Both the position numbers and the translations under genes were made by a program. From Mycobacterium sp. ACS4331 (lineage in GTDB: Bacteria; Actinomycetota; Actinomycetes; Mycobacteriales; Mycobacteriaceae), in NCBI RefSeq assembly GCF_001667265.1, contig NZ_LZHW01000076.1, forward strand, positions 1-33,487: a stretch of 33,487 nucleotides of DNA, in the 5' to 3' direction. Each line of letters starts with the position of its first letter. Position 1 is the stretch's first letter. This document shows positions 22,560 through 30,404 of this stretch, in pieces. The notes beneath the pieces are model-generated. The model was not told the DNA's origin. It saw only the letters and a list, made by a program, of their open reading frames with translations, and searched no databases.

Positions 22560-23849
22560 CGATCCCCACGCCGCGATGCCGACGGCGACGCACACCGCCG
22601 CCCCCGCCACGGCGACGGTGCGTGCCTGATCACCGGCCGAGGCCTCTGACCCGGTCTCCACCAGCGGGCCGGGGACCGGCCGTTCGGGCAGCGTGGAGGG
22701 CGCCTCGCTGCTCATCGCGGCGACCGGATCGATCAGGCCGTTGCCGACCGCCGGATCCCACCCGAGCGCGCGCCGGTGAGTCGTGTTCTCGATGCGCTGC
22801 ATGACCTGGCGCGCCGTCAGTTCGGGAAAACGCGACCTGATCAGGGCCGCCAGCCCGCTGACGATCGGTGCGGCGTAGCTGGTCCCCGAGATGGGGGCGT
22901 CCCCGGCGGCCGACGGCAGCGCGTCCACCAGCCCACTGCCGGAGGCGTTCAGGGACAGCAGCGCCTCACCCGGCGCGGCGACATCCACCCAGGGGCCGGC
23001 GAGAGTGAACGCCGAGGGGGCACCGTCGGCGGCCACCGAGCCGACCGTGAGGACGTAGTCGTCGTACCAGGCCGGGCTGACCGCCACAGTCGCGGTGTCC
23101 CACTGCGCGGCCTGACCCTCGGGCTGCGCCGGGCAGCGGACGGGGCCACCGACGTTTCCGGCGGCGGTCACCACCACCACGTCCTTGGTGTCCACGGCGT
23201 AGGCCAGCGCGGCGCCGAGCGCGCGGTCCGCCAGATCGCCCTCCGCGCACGCCACCACCGAGATGTTGATGACCGTGGCGCCGCTGTCGGCCGCGACGCG
23301 GACGGCGCGGGCCATGGTGTCGACGTCACCGAACCCGGCGGTCGCGGGCTCGTCGGCCGGCCCGAACCGGGTGCTCGACTGCCGCACGCTGAGCACCGTC
23401 GCCGCCGGAGCCACCCCGGAGAAGCCGTCCGCGGTATCGGGTGCGGCCGCGATCAGGCCCGCCACGACCGTGCCGTGTCCGTCGCAGTCCTGCGTGCCGT
23501 CTCCGGATCCGACGTAGTCGCCGACACCCTCGAGATGCCCCAGTCGGTGGTGGGGTGCCACGCCGGTGTCGATCACGGCGATCCGCTGCCCTTCACCGCG
23601 GGTCATCGACCAGAGGGTGTCGATGCCCAGCGCCTTCGCCGGAGACGGTTGTGCACCAGCGGTTTTCGCGGCCTTCCCGATGGCGCAGGCCCCGCGCTGC
23701 ACGGTGGGCCGCGGTGGTGCTGGGCGGGCGGGTTCCGGCAGCAGACTCGGGTCGATGACCGGTGGCGTCAACGCGTGCGCCGGCGGCGCGAGCACGCCCG
23801 GGCCCAGTGCCAGCAGCGCCGAGGCCAGCACTGCGGCACCCGCGCGCAT
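22515..23849 (-). CDS. mycP4: ESX-4 mycosin protease MycP4
   Basis: A 444-residue subtilisin-like serine protease (mycosin) of the type VII system. It has a signal peptide (about 1-27), catalytic Asp94 (AVIDTGVAP), His125 (CDGHGTVVAG), Ser324 (GTSYAAP) and the oxyanion Asn232 (AAGN), and a C-terminal membrane helix (about 411-430) followed by a short basic tail. It is anchored in the membrane with the protease facing outward, where mycosins stabilise the secretion complex and process substrates. The ATG start shares one base with the eccD4 stop (TGATG), so the two are coupled; GTG 23852 is an alternative. The 3' end overlaps eccB4. Confidence 0.95.
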   Translation of the reverse strand: MRAGAAVLASALLALGPGVLAPPAHALTPPVIDPSLLPEPARPAPPRPTVQRGACAIGKAAKTAGAQPSPAKALGIDTLWSMTRGEGQRIAVIDTGVAPHHRLGHLEGVGDYVGSGDGTQDCDGHGTVVAGLIAAAPDTADGFSGVAPAATVLSVRQSSTRFGPADEPATAGFGDVDTMARAVRVAADSGATVINISVVACAEGDLADRALGAALAYAVDTKDVVVVTAAGNVGGPVRCPAQPEGQAAQWDTATVAVSPAWYDDYVLTVGSVAADGAPSAFTLAGPWVDVAAPGEALLSLNASGSGLVDALPSAAGDAPISGTSYAAPIVSGLAALIRSRFPELTARQVMQRIENTTHRRALGWDPAVGNGLIDPVAAMSSEAPSTLPERPVPGPLVETGSEASAGDQARTVAVAGAAVCVAVGIAAWGSSAMRRRGRRDVSLH

Positions 23850-24787
23850 CACAGCACACCGCCCAGCGCGCCGAATCCGCCGCAGGCCCACACCGCCACC
23901 GGCACGACCGCCACCAGCAGTGCGTTCTCGCATCCCACCAGCAGGTGATTGACTCCCGGCGGCGTCGCGGCGGCCGCAGTGCAGGTGCGGGTCAGCAGCA
24001 CCGACACCACCAGCAGGCCGAAGACAGCCTGTGGCCACCCGGCCGCGTCCAGGACCGTGCACAGCGCCGACACCGCGGCCGCGCCGGCGGCGCCGCAGAG
24101 GAGGCGCCGGTGCGCCACCAGTACGGCGGCGGCGTGGTCCGGCGACCGGGGGAGCAGGGGTGCGATGCGACCGGCGGCGGCCATGACTGCGACCGCCGCT
24201 GCGCCGGCCGCGACGGTGGCCGTGGCCAACCGCGTTCCGAGGATCGTGGCGGGCAACAGCGTCGCTGTCAGCACGCCCGCCGAGAGCGCCACGGGAGCGG
24301 CCACCGCCGCGGTGTCGGGCCGCCAGCGGGCACCAAGCAGGGCGAGCGCCATGACGACCGCGGCCACCAGCAGCAGCCGCGGTGTACCCGCGGCGTACGG
24401 GAGGACCGCGGCGGCGGCCACCGCGCCGAACGCGAGTGCCGCCGCCAGCGCGGCGTGCTCCGCGAGAGCCGGGTTGTCCGGGTTCGATGCCGATCGGGCG
24501 ACGGCCTCGGCCGCGTCGGTGTCTGCGCGCCTTCGGGGCGCGGGAGTCGACCCGCCGAGTACCAGCAGCGTGCCGTCGGCGACACCGAGTTCGGCCAGGG
24601 TTCGCGACGAGTCCAGCGGACCCGACGGCGTACCCACGCAGGTGGCCTGTCGGGCGGGCACGGCGCCCAACTCGCACAGTGCGGGCATCATCTCGGACAG
24701 CGGCACGTCACTGGGCAGCGCGACGTCGAACACGTTGTCGCCGCAGCGAATCGCCACACGGCGAGCGTCATCGGGGGAAGAGACCAT
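23849..24787 (-). CDS. eccD4: ESX-4 membrane protein EccD4, short form
   Basis: A 312-residue EccD-family protein. The N-terminal ~90 residues form the ubiquitin-like YukD domain (RRVAIRCGDNVFDVALPSDV, LSEMMPALCELG, TLAELGVADGTLLVLGG), followed by about seven hydrophobic helices (residues ~109-312). EccD proteins normally have eleven helices and about 450-500 residues, so this copy is short. No continuation in another frame is evident, so reduction rather than a recent frameshift is likely. EccD forms the central pore region of type VII complexes. The start is ATG 24787 with a TAGCGT box 8 nt upstream and no ribosome binding site. Confidence 0.85.
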   Translation of the reverse strand: MVSSPDDARRVAIRCGDNVFDVALPSDVPLSEMMPALCELGAVPARQATCVGTPSGPLDSSRTLAELGVADGTLLVLGGSTPAPRRRADTDAAEAVARSASNPDNPALAEHAALAAALAFGAVAAAAVLPYAAGTPRLLLVAAVVMALALLGARWRPDTAAVAAPVALSAGVLTATLLPATILGTRLATATVAAGAAAVAVMAAAGRIAPLLPRSPDHAAAVLVAHRRLLCGAAGAAAVSALCTVLDAAGWPQAVFGLLVVSVLLTRTCTAAAATPPGVNHLLVGCENALLVAVVPVAVWACGGFGALGGVL

Positions 24788-24795
24788 GAGCCCGA

Positions 24796-24801
24796 ACGCT
24801 A
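24796..24801 (-). promoter_or_regulatory. Candidate leaderless -10 of eccD4-mycP4
   Basis: The minus strand reads TAGCGT, then 8 nt, then ATG 24787. The arrangement resembles the boxes before eccB4 and eccC4. No ribosome binding site is seen. Confidence 0.4.
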
Positions 24802-24844
24802 ATCACGCCGCGGCGTCGCGTGTGCACAGCCGTCCACAGGTGAA

Positions 24845-24874
24845 TTGCCGCCCACACCCTGGGCTGCCTACGTT
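24845..24874 (+). promoter_or_regulatory. Candidate leaderless promoter of eccC4
   Basis: TTGCCG (24845-24850), 18 nt, TACGTT (24869-24874), then 7 nt to GTG 24882. The 18-base block from 24867 is shared with eccB4 apart from three bases. It sits within the 94-bp region that also serves the divergent eccD4. Confidence 0.5.
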
Positions 24875-24881
24875 CGCTCCC

Positions 24882-27800
24882 GTGGTGGACCGCACGGACG
24901 ACGAGCACGTCGTGGTGATCGCCGCGCCGCCGGCACGTGCACGAGAGACGTCCGGGCGGTGGGCTCGGCTGCTGCCGCCGGCGGGTCTGCTGATCGGTGT
25001 CGCGGTGATGATCGCGCTCGGTGCGTCCGGCGGTTTCGGTCAGCACGGCGTGACGTCACTGATGTTCCCGGTGATGATGGTCGGTTCGACGCTGGCCTCA
25101 CTGGCCTACACCTCGGGCGCATCGCGTCGGGGTGGCGTGGACCGCGAGCGTGACGACTACCTCGGGCATCTGCACCGGATGGCCGAGGTGCTGGACGCGC
25201 ACGCCGACGCGCAGCGCGCGGACGCGCTGCTGCGGCATCCGGCGACCGACGAGCTCTGGGCCGCAGTCGGATCCGAGTCGATGTGGCGGAGCGGCCCCGT
25301 GCGCATCGGACTCGGAGACGGCGCGCCGAACCACAGGCCTGTCCGCGGTGAGCCCCGCCAGGCCGACGAGGTGCCCGATCCGGTCGGCGAGGCGGCACTG
25401 GCGGCGGTCCTGGGCCGGCACAGGGTGCTGGCCGGAATGCCCGTCGTGGTCGACGTGCTGGCTCACCGCGTGACGGCGGTCGCTGGTACAGCGTCGCAGG
25501 CTCGGGCGTTCCTGCGCAACGTGCTGTGCCGGTCGGCCGTGACGCACGGACCGGATGCGCTCTCAGTGACCGCTGTGGTCACCGCAATGACTGCAGCACA
25601 GTGGGATTGGATCAAATGGCTGCCACACGTCCGGCAGCCGACGGTCTACCGCGACCTCACCGTCGCGGTGGCCGCGCGCCAGTCGGGCACTCATCTGCTG
25701 GTGGTGATCGACGGTCCCGGCCCCGACCTGCCGACCCTGCCGCCGGAGGTGTCGGTGCTGACCGTCGGCCCCTGCGACGGTGCCGACATCACAGTCCGGT
25801 TGGAGGCGGAGGGGGCATGGTGGGGCACGCTCGGCGTGGCCCAACCGGACCTGATGTCGATGGCCCACGCGTGGGCGTGTGCCCGCAGACTGGCCCAGCA
25901 CCGGGGTGCACCCGCGCGCCGCCGCGGCACCGAATGGCCGGATCTGATGGACGGTCGACCCGAGGGTGGCGCGCTGTGCGTTCCGCTGGGTGTCACCGAC
26001 CACGGCGAGCCGGTGTCACTCGACATTCGGGAGGCTGCCGCGGGCGGCATGGGCCCGCACGGCCTGTGCATCGGCGCGACGGGATCGGGCAAGTCGGAGT
26101 TGTTGAAGACGATCGCACTCGGCATGGTCGCCGCGAACTCCTCGGAGGACCTCAACCTGATCCTGGTCGACTTCAAGGGCGGCGCGGCGTTTCTCGGCCT
26201 GGAGCGGGCCCCGCACGTCAGCGCCGTGATCACCAACCTCGCCGACGAGTCGTATCTGGTCGACCGCATGCAGGACGCGTTGGCCGGCGAGATCACCCGC
26301 CGTCAGCGGCTGCTGCGGGAGGCGGGCAACCTCTCCAGTGTCGCCGACTACGCCCGGGCCCGCGCCGAAGGTGCCGCGCTGCAGCCGCTTCCATCCCTGC
26401 TGGTGATCGTCGACGAGTTCGCCGAACTGCTCACCCACCACCCCGAGTTCATCGACACCTTCGGTGCGATCGGCCGCCTCGGCCGTTCGTTGGGCGTCCA
26501 CCTGCTGCTGGCCAGTCAGCGTCTCGACGAGGGCCGGCTGCGGGGTCTGGAATCCCATCTGTCGTTCCGCATCTGCCTCAAGACGCTGTCCGCCGCGGAG
26601 TCCCGGGCCGTGCTCGGCGTGGCCGACGCCTACGAACTGCCGCGGTCGCCCGGCAACGGGTTCCTCAAGGTCGGCGCCGCCGAGCCGATCAGGTTCGCAG
26701 CCGCCCACGTCTCCGGCCCCGTGCGCCCGCCTGACCGGCAGCCGGATGAGATCGGCAGTGCACCAGCGCTCTTCACCACGTCCGTCGCAGAGGGTGTGAC
26801 TCCGCCATCGGCGGACCGGTATCCGCGGTCGGTTCTCGATGCGGCACTGGACGGCGTCGCCGGGCGAGGTGCGCCCGCGCATCAGGTCTGGCTGACCCCG
26901 CTTGAGCGGTCTCCGTCGCTGGACGCCGTTCTCGCGCAGATGCCGGCGGCTGATCTGCGTGTCCCGGTCGGCGTGGTGGACCGTGTCTTCGACCAGCGTC
27001 GGGTGCCGCTCGTCGTGGACCTGTCCGGATCCGCGGGCAACGTCGCGGTGATCGGTGCCCCGCAGTCGGGGAAGAGCTGCACCCTGCGCACCCTGGCGAC
27101 GGCACTGGCGGCCACGCATTCGCCGGGGCGAATTCAGTTGTACTGCCTGGACTTCGGCGGTGGTGGGTTGGCCCCGCTTCGGGCGTTGCCTCATGTGGGC
27201 GTGGTCGCGGGCCGGCGGGACACCGAACTGGCGGCCCGCACCGTCGCGGAGCTCAGCGCGCTGGTGCGCCGCCGGGAGGTGCTGTTCGCCCGCGCGGGAG
27301 CCGACTCGATGGCCGAGTACCAGCGGCGTCGGCCGCAGGAACCGGACGACGATCCCTACGGTGACGTCCTGCTGATCGTGGACGGATGGGGGTCCCTGCG
27401 GCAGGACAATGAGGCGCTCGAGGCGTCGATCACCGCGCTTGCGGCCGAGGGACTCTCGGTCGGCGTGCATGTGGCGATCGGCGCGACGCGATGGGCGGAT
27501 CTGCGGCCCGTCCTGCGCGATCAGATCGGAACCCGGATCGAACTGCGGTTGGCCGACCCACTGGACTCGGAGATCGATCGGCGTGCCGCGCGTGGCGTCC
27601 CCATCGGCCGCCCCGGCCGAGGGCTGGCGGACGACGGGATGCCGCTGACGGTGGCACTGCCCCGGCTCGACGGAGGGGAGTGCCCGACCGGGCTGACGGA
27701 GGCCGCCCAGTGGGCGGGGACGCGGTTGGCGGCCAGGCATCCCGGTGTGCGCGCCCCCGCGGTCCGGGTGCTGCCCTCCCTCGTCGCGTTCGAGGAGCTC

Positions 27801-28445
27801 GAGGACCGCACCGAATCCATCGACACCACAATCACTCTCGGCATCGACGAGACCCGGCTGTCGAGGGTGTCCCTCGATTTCGACGAGCAGCCGCACCTGC
27901 TGATCCTCGGCGACCCCGGGTCGGGCAAGACCGCGGCGTTGCGCACCGTGGTCCGGCAGCTGCCCGCGACGGCGGACGTGGTCGTCGTCGATCCGAGACG
28001 CACCCTGGACCCGCCGCGGGTCGTCAGGCACGCCGGCACCGGTGCGCAGGTGACCGCCGTGATCGATGATCTGCTCCCCGAGCTGCATCGGCGGATCGGC
28101 GCTGGACACTTCGCGCACCGGGTGTTCCTGGTGGTCGACGATTACCACCTCATCGCGGCGGGGGATCCGTTCGCGGCACTGCTCGCCGTGCTGCCGCACG
28201 CACGCGACATCGGGCTGCACATGGTGATCGCCCGGCGCAGTGCCGGCGCTGGCCGCGCCCTGTACGAACCGGTGCTGGCCGCCGTCCGGGACGGGGACGC
28301 GGCGGGCCTGCAGTTGAGCACCGGCACCGACGAGGGCCCGACGCTGGCCGCCGGGCGGGCCCGGGTGCGGCCGCCCGGGCGGGGTGTTCTGGTCACGCGC
28401 AGCGGTGGCCAACGGATCATCCAAACCGCCTGGAGTGGAGCGTGA
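24882..28445 (+). CDS. eccC4: ESX-4 secretion ATPase EccC4
   Basis: A 1187-residue FtsK/SpoIIIE-type motor that drives type VII secretion. Two membrane helices (about 33-49 and 58-76) are followed by three ATPase domains. Their Walker A motifs are GATGSGKS (398-405), GAPQSGKS (725-732) and GDPGSGKT (1010-1017). The first has a full Walker B with Asp511-Glu512 (VIVDEF). The second has VDGW, lacking the catalytic Glu, and the third has VDDY. This fits the known scheme in which domain 1 hydrolyses ATP and domains 2 and 3 bind substrate and regulate. GTG 24882 was chosen because the conserved N-terminus begins there and it matches the leaderless promoter; longer starts cross eccD4. It overlaps the next gene by 4 bp. 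Confidence 0.95.
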   Translation: MVDRTDDEHVVVIAAPPARARETSGRWARLLPPAGLLIGVAVMIALGASGGFGQHGVTSLMFPVMMVGSTLASLAYTSGASRRGGVDRERDDYLGHLHRMAEVLDAHADAQRADALLRHPATDELWAAVGSESMWRSGPVRIGLGDGAPNHRPVRGEPRQADEVPDPVGEAALAAVLGRHRVLAGMPVVVDVLAHRVTAVAGTASQARAFLRNVLCRSAVTHGPDALSVTAVVTAMTAAQWDWIKWLPHVRQPTVYRDLTVAVAARQSGTHLLVVIDGPGPDLPTLPPEVSVLTVGPCDGADITVRLEAEGAWWGTLGVAQPDLMSMAHAWACARRLAQHRGAPARRRGTEWPDLMDGRPEGGALCVPLGVTDHGEPVSLDIREAAAGGMGPHGLCIGATGSGKSELLKTIALGMVAANSSEDLNLILVDFKGGAAFLGLERAPHVSAVITNLADESYLVDRMQDALAGEITRRQRLLREAGNLSSVADYARARAEGAALQPLPSLLVIVDEFAELLTHHPEFIDTFGAIGRLGRSLGVHLLLASQRLDEGRLRGLESHLSFRICLKTLSAAESRAVLGVADAYELPRSPGNGFLKVGAAEPIRFAAAHVSGPVRPPDRQPDEIGSAPALFTTSVAEGVTPPSADRYPRSVLDAALDGVAGRGAPAHQVWLTPLERSPSLDAVLAQMPAADLRVPVGVVDRVFDQRRVPLVVDLSGSAGNVAVIGAPQSGKSCTLRTLATALAATHSPGRIQLYCLDFGGGGLAPLRALPHVGVVAGRRDTELAARTVAELSALVRRREVLFARAGADSMAEYQRRRPQEPDDDPYGDVLLIVDGWGSLRQDNEALEASITALAAEGLSVGVHVAIGATRWADLRPVLRDQIGTRIELRLADPLDSEIDRRAARGVPIGRPGRGLADDGMPLTVALPRLDGGECPTGLTEAAQWAGTRLAARHPGVRAPAVRVLPSLVAFEELEDRTESIDTTITLGIDETRLSRVSLDFDEQPHLLILGDPGSGKTAALRTVVRQLPATADVVVVDPRRTLDPPRVVRHAGTGAQVTAVIDDLLPELHRRIGAGHFAHRVFLVVDDYHLIAAGDPFAALLAVLPHARDIGLHMVIARRSAGAGRALYEPVLAAVRDGDAAGLQLSTGTDEGPTLAAGRARVRPPGRGVLVTRSGGQRIIQTAWSGA

Positions 28446-29605
28446 CTCGTACCGTGATGTGCGAGATGGGGCCGGTCTCCGTGCGGACACTGGGTCCGGG
28501 TCGCACGATCGGCGGGGATCCCGTCCTCGCCGCGGCGGTGCTCGAACACGAGGTCGACACCCTCACGGTCCTCGGCGACGACGTCGTGCCCACCGCCGAG
28601 GTGTGGCGACGTCTGCTCGAACCGCTGTTGGGCGGGGCGGCTACGGCGACGCTGGTCCATCCCACGTGGTGGCGGCCCGCGCGGTGTGCCGTGCTCGCCG
28701 AAGCCGTCGCCACCCTGTGTCCGGCGGTGCTCACCACCCGGGCGGACATGGTGACCGCGGCCGGGGCGGCGCTGGTGGAGATCGCGCCACGGCTCGTGCT
28801 GATTCACCGAGCGCGCGAGGTGCCGGCCGCCGTGCCGCGCCCCGTGCTGTCCGACGACCCGGCCGCGGTGGTGGCCGACGTGGTGCGCGCGGTGCTGGAC
28901 TCCCAGGAGCCCGGACCGGTATGGCTCGATGCGCCGCTCGACGTGCCCGGGGCGCGAGCGCTCGCGGCCGGCATCGCCGACCGTCTGGCCGCTGCGGGGC
29001 GGGCCAGCCGCACCGTGGACCCGCTTCGATGGGTGTCGGCCGGCCCCGAGACCGAATCGCTGTCGGGGGATCGGTCCCGCGTCGGGATTCGGTCGGCGGC
29101 AACGGTGGCCGTTGCCCTGCTGCTGTCGGCCGCGCTGATCTGGTGGATGGGCTCATCGCCGGGACCCGGGCCGGCCGGGCCCACAGCGACGCTCGTCGAA
29201 GGCCGGGTGGCCGCGGCGATCCCGCGGGACTGGACCGTTCGCCACGTCGGGACCGGACCCGGGTCGAGACGAGTGGAGGTGGTGTCGCCCGACACCACGA
29301 AGGTGCTGCACCTGACGCAGGCTCCGGTGCCCGGGCGGGGGATGGCCGAGGTCGCGGCCCAGCTGCGGGCGTCGCTCGACTCGCAGTCGCCCGGCGTGTT
29401 CGTCGACTTCAATCCGGGGGACCAGCGGGCCGGACGCCACGTCGTCAGCTACCGGGAGCAGCGCGGTGCCCGGGACATTCGATGGTTCGTGCTCGTCGAC
29501 GGCGACACCCGCATCGGCATCGGCTGTCAGAGCGGTCGCGGTGCCGAACGGGACGTGGCGCAGGTGTGTGACGACGCGGTGCGCACTGCGCGCCAGATCC
29601 GCTGA
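28442..29605 (+). CDS. Type VII secretion-associated protein (Rv3446c-like)
   Basis: A 387-residue protein matching the Rv3446c family of ESX-4 loci. It has an N-terminal soluble domain with an actin/ATPase-like start (VRTLGPGRTIGG, LTVLGDDVVPTAEVWRRLLE), one membrane helix at about 217-237 (LLLSAALIWWMG), and a C-terminal domain beginning VEGRVAAAIPRDWTVRHVGT and ending IGCQSGRGAERDVAQVCDDA that would lie outside the membrane. Its exact job in secretion is not established. The GTG start overlaps the eccC4 stop as GTGA, so translation is coupled. The gene is followed by esxU after 79 bp. Confidence 0.9.
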   Translation: MTRTVMCEMGPVSVRTLGPGRTIGGDPVLAAAVLEHEVDTLTVLGDDVVPTAEVWRRLLEPLLGGAATATLVHPTWWRPARCAVLAEAVATLCPAVLTTRADMVTAAGAALVEIAPRLVLIHRAREVPAAVPRPVLSDDPAAVVADVVRAVLDSQEPGPVWLDAPLDVPGARALAAGIADRLAAAGRASRTVDPLRWVSAGPETESLSGDRSRVGIRSAATVAVALLLSAALIWWMGSSPGPGPAGPTATLVEGRVAAAIPRDWTVRHVGTGPGSRRVEVVSPDTTKVLHLTQAPVPGRGMAEVAAQLRASLDSQSPGVFVDFNPGDQRAGRHVVSYREQRGARDIRWFVLVDGDTRIGIGCQSGRGAERDVAQVCDDAVRTARQIR

Positions 29606-29608
29606 CGT

Positions 29609-29634
29609 GGAACCGATTCGGGTGTCGCACCGTC
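29609..29634 (+). promoter_or_regulatory. SigM-like promoter of esxU-esxT
   Basis: GGAAC (29609-29613), a 17-nt spacer and CGTC (29631-29634) match the published consensus for the extracytoplasmic sigma factor SigM (GGAAC, 16-18 nt, CGTC). SigM is known to activate esxU/esxT in M. tuberculosis. The start site would be near 29641, leaving a ~44-nt leader with AGGAGAG before ATG 29685. Confidence 0.65.
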
Positions 29635-29684
29635 CAATGATCAACAGCTTCATCCGGCCAGGACAGAACCCGAGGAGAGAACCG

Positions 29685-29996
29685 ATGACAGACACGCTGT
29701 CCACAGATTTCGCGTTGATGGGCAGGGCTGCGGCCGCCACCGACGCCCGCAGCGCCGAGGTCCGCGCCCTGCTGCAGACCTTCCTGGCGCGCATGACCGC
29801 GGTGCCGCCGTCGGTCTGGAGCGGTCCGGCGGCCACGGTGTTCCACGACGCGGTGGGGCGCTGGAGCGCCGAGTCGAATCGACTGTGCAGCGCACTCGAC
29901 GGAATCGCCGCGACCATCCGGTCCAACGAGCAGTCGCTGCGGGAGGCCGCCGACACCCATGCCCGCCATCTCGGCGCCGCGGCCGCGGACCTCTAG
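29685..29996 (+). CDS. esxU: ESX-4 WXG100 protein EsxU
   Basis: A 103-residue WXG100 protein, the first of the EsxU-EsxT substrate pair. Two helices flank the turn with WSG (SVWSGPAATVFHDAV, about residues 44-58), the family's WxG motif. The C-terminus is Ala-rich helical without a sharp YxxxD/E signal. ATG 29685 was chosen for the AGGAGAG eight nt upstream and the normal length; earlier in-frame codons fall inside the Rv3446c-like gene. It is expected to form a helical-bundle heterodimer with EsxT, encoded 9 bp downstream, and to be exported by EccC4. Confidence 0.93.
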   Translation: MTDTLSTDFALMGRAAAATDARSAEVRALLQTFLARMTAVPPSVWSGPAATVFHDAVGRWSAESNRLCSALDGIAATIRSNEQSLREAADTHARHLGAAAADL

Positions 29997-30005
29997 GGAG
30001 ACGCC

Positions 30006-30302
30006 ATGGACCCCGTCCTGTCCTATCAGTTCGGTGAGATCGAAGCGGTCGTGCGGCGCGAGATCCACGCCACCGCGACTCAGCTGAACGCGCTGCTCGA
30101 CGACCTCAAGGCCGCGATCGCGCCCCTGCAGGAGGTGTGGACCCGGGACGCGGCGGCCGCCTACCGCGTCGAGCAGGCCCGGTGGAACCAGTCCGCGACC
30201 GCGCTCAACGACATCCTCGTCCGACTCGGCAATGCGGTGCGGGATGGGACCGCCGCCGTCGCCGAAGCCGACCGGCACGCCGCCACCATCTGGTACCGGT
30301 AG
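30006..30302 (+). CDS. esxT: ESX-4 WXG100-family protein EsxT
   Basis: A 98-residue partner of EsxU with the small helix-turn-helix fold (DPVLSYQFGEIEAVVRREIH, VWTRDAAAAYRVEQARWNQS). The usual WxG turn is replaced by W-T-R, as in M. tuberculosis EsxT, so this is a family trait rather than a defect. The C-terminal end VAEADRHAATIWYR carries the signal-like aromatic tail. ATG 30006 has TAGGGAG upstream. It is the last ESX-4 gene here, followed by a strong hairpin. Confidence 0.95.
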   Translation: MDPVLSYQFGEIEAVVRREIHATATQLNALLDDLKAAIAPLQEVWTRDAAAAYRVEQARWNQSATALNDILVRLGNAVRDGTAAVAEADRHAATIWYR

Positions 30303-30316
30303 CCGGCATCAGACCG

Positions 30317-30361
30317 CTGCGCGGCCCCGGGCGGGAGGAGAGCCCAACCGGGGCCGCGCAG
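30317..30361 (+). terminator. Terminator hairpin after esxT
   Basis: CTGCGCGGCCCCGG (30317-30330) pairs perfectly with CCGGGGCCGCGCAG (30348-30361), a 14-bp GC-rich stem with a 17-nt loop, 14 nt after the esxT stop. There is no U tract, as is common in mycobacteria. Confidence 0.7.
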
Positions 30362-30390
30362 ACGCCGTGTACGCCCTCACGAACCCGGCG

Positions 30391-30396
30391 TATCGT
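30391..30396 (+). promoter_or_regulatory. Candidate leaderless -10 of the GAF regulator
   Basis: TATCGT followed by 8 nt and GTG 30405, with no ribosome binding site. The -35 is not convincing. Confidence 0.35.
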
Positions 30397-30404
30397 CTTC
30401 GCAC

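Noticed and set aside
23850..24677. Upstream extension of the mycP4 frame
   Set aside because: It is Arg/Gly-rich and overlaps eccD4 in another frame; a clear signal peptide begins at 23849.
23949..24881. Upstream extension of the eccC4 frame
   Set aside because: It runs antisense through eccD4, is Ala/Ser/Thr-rich low-complexity, and the conserved EccC N-terminus begins at GTG 24882.
26016..28490. 824-codon open frame on the minus strand
   Set aside because: It lies opposite eccC4, whose three ATPase domains are unmistakable, and encodes nothing recognisable.
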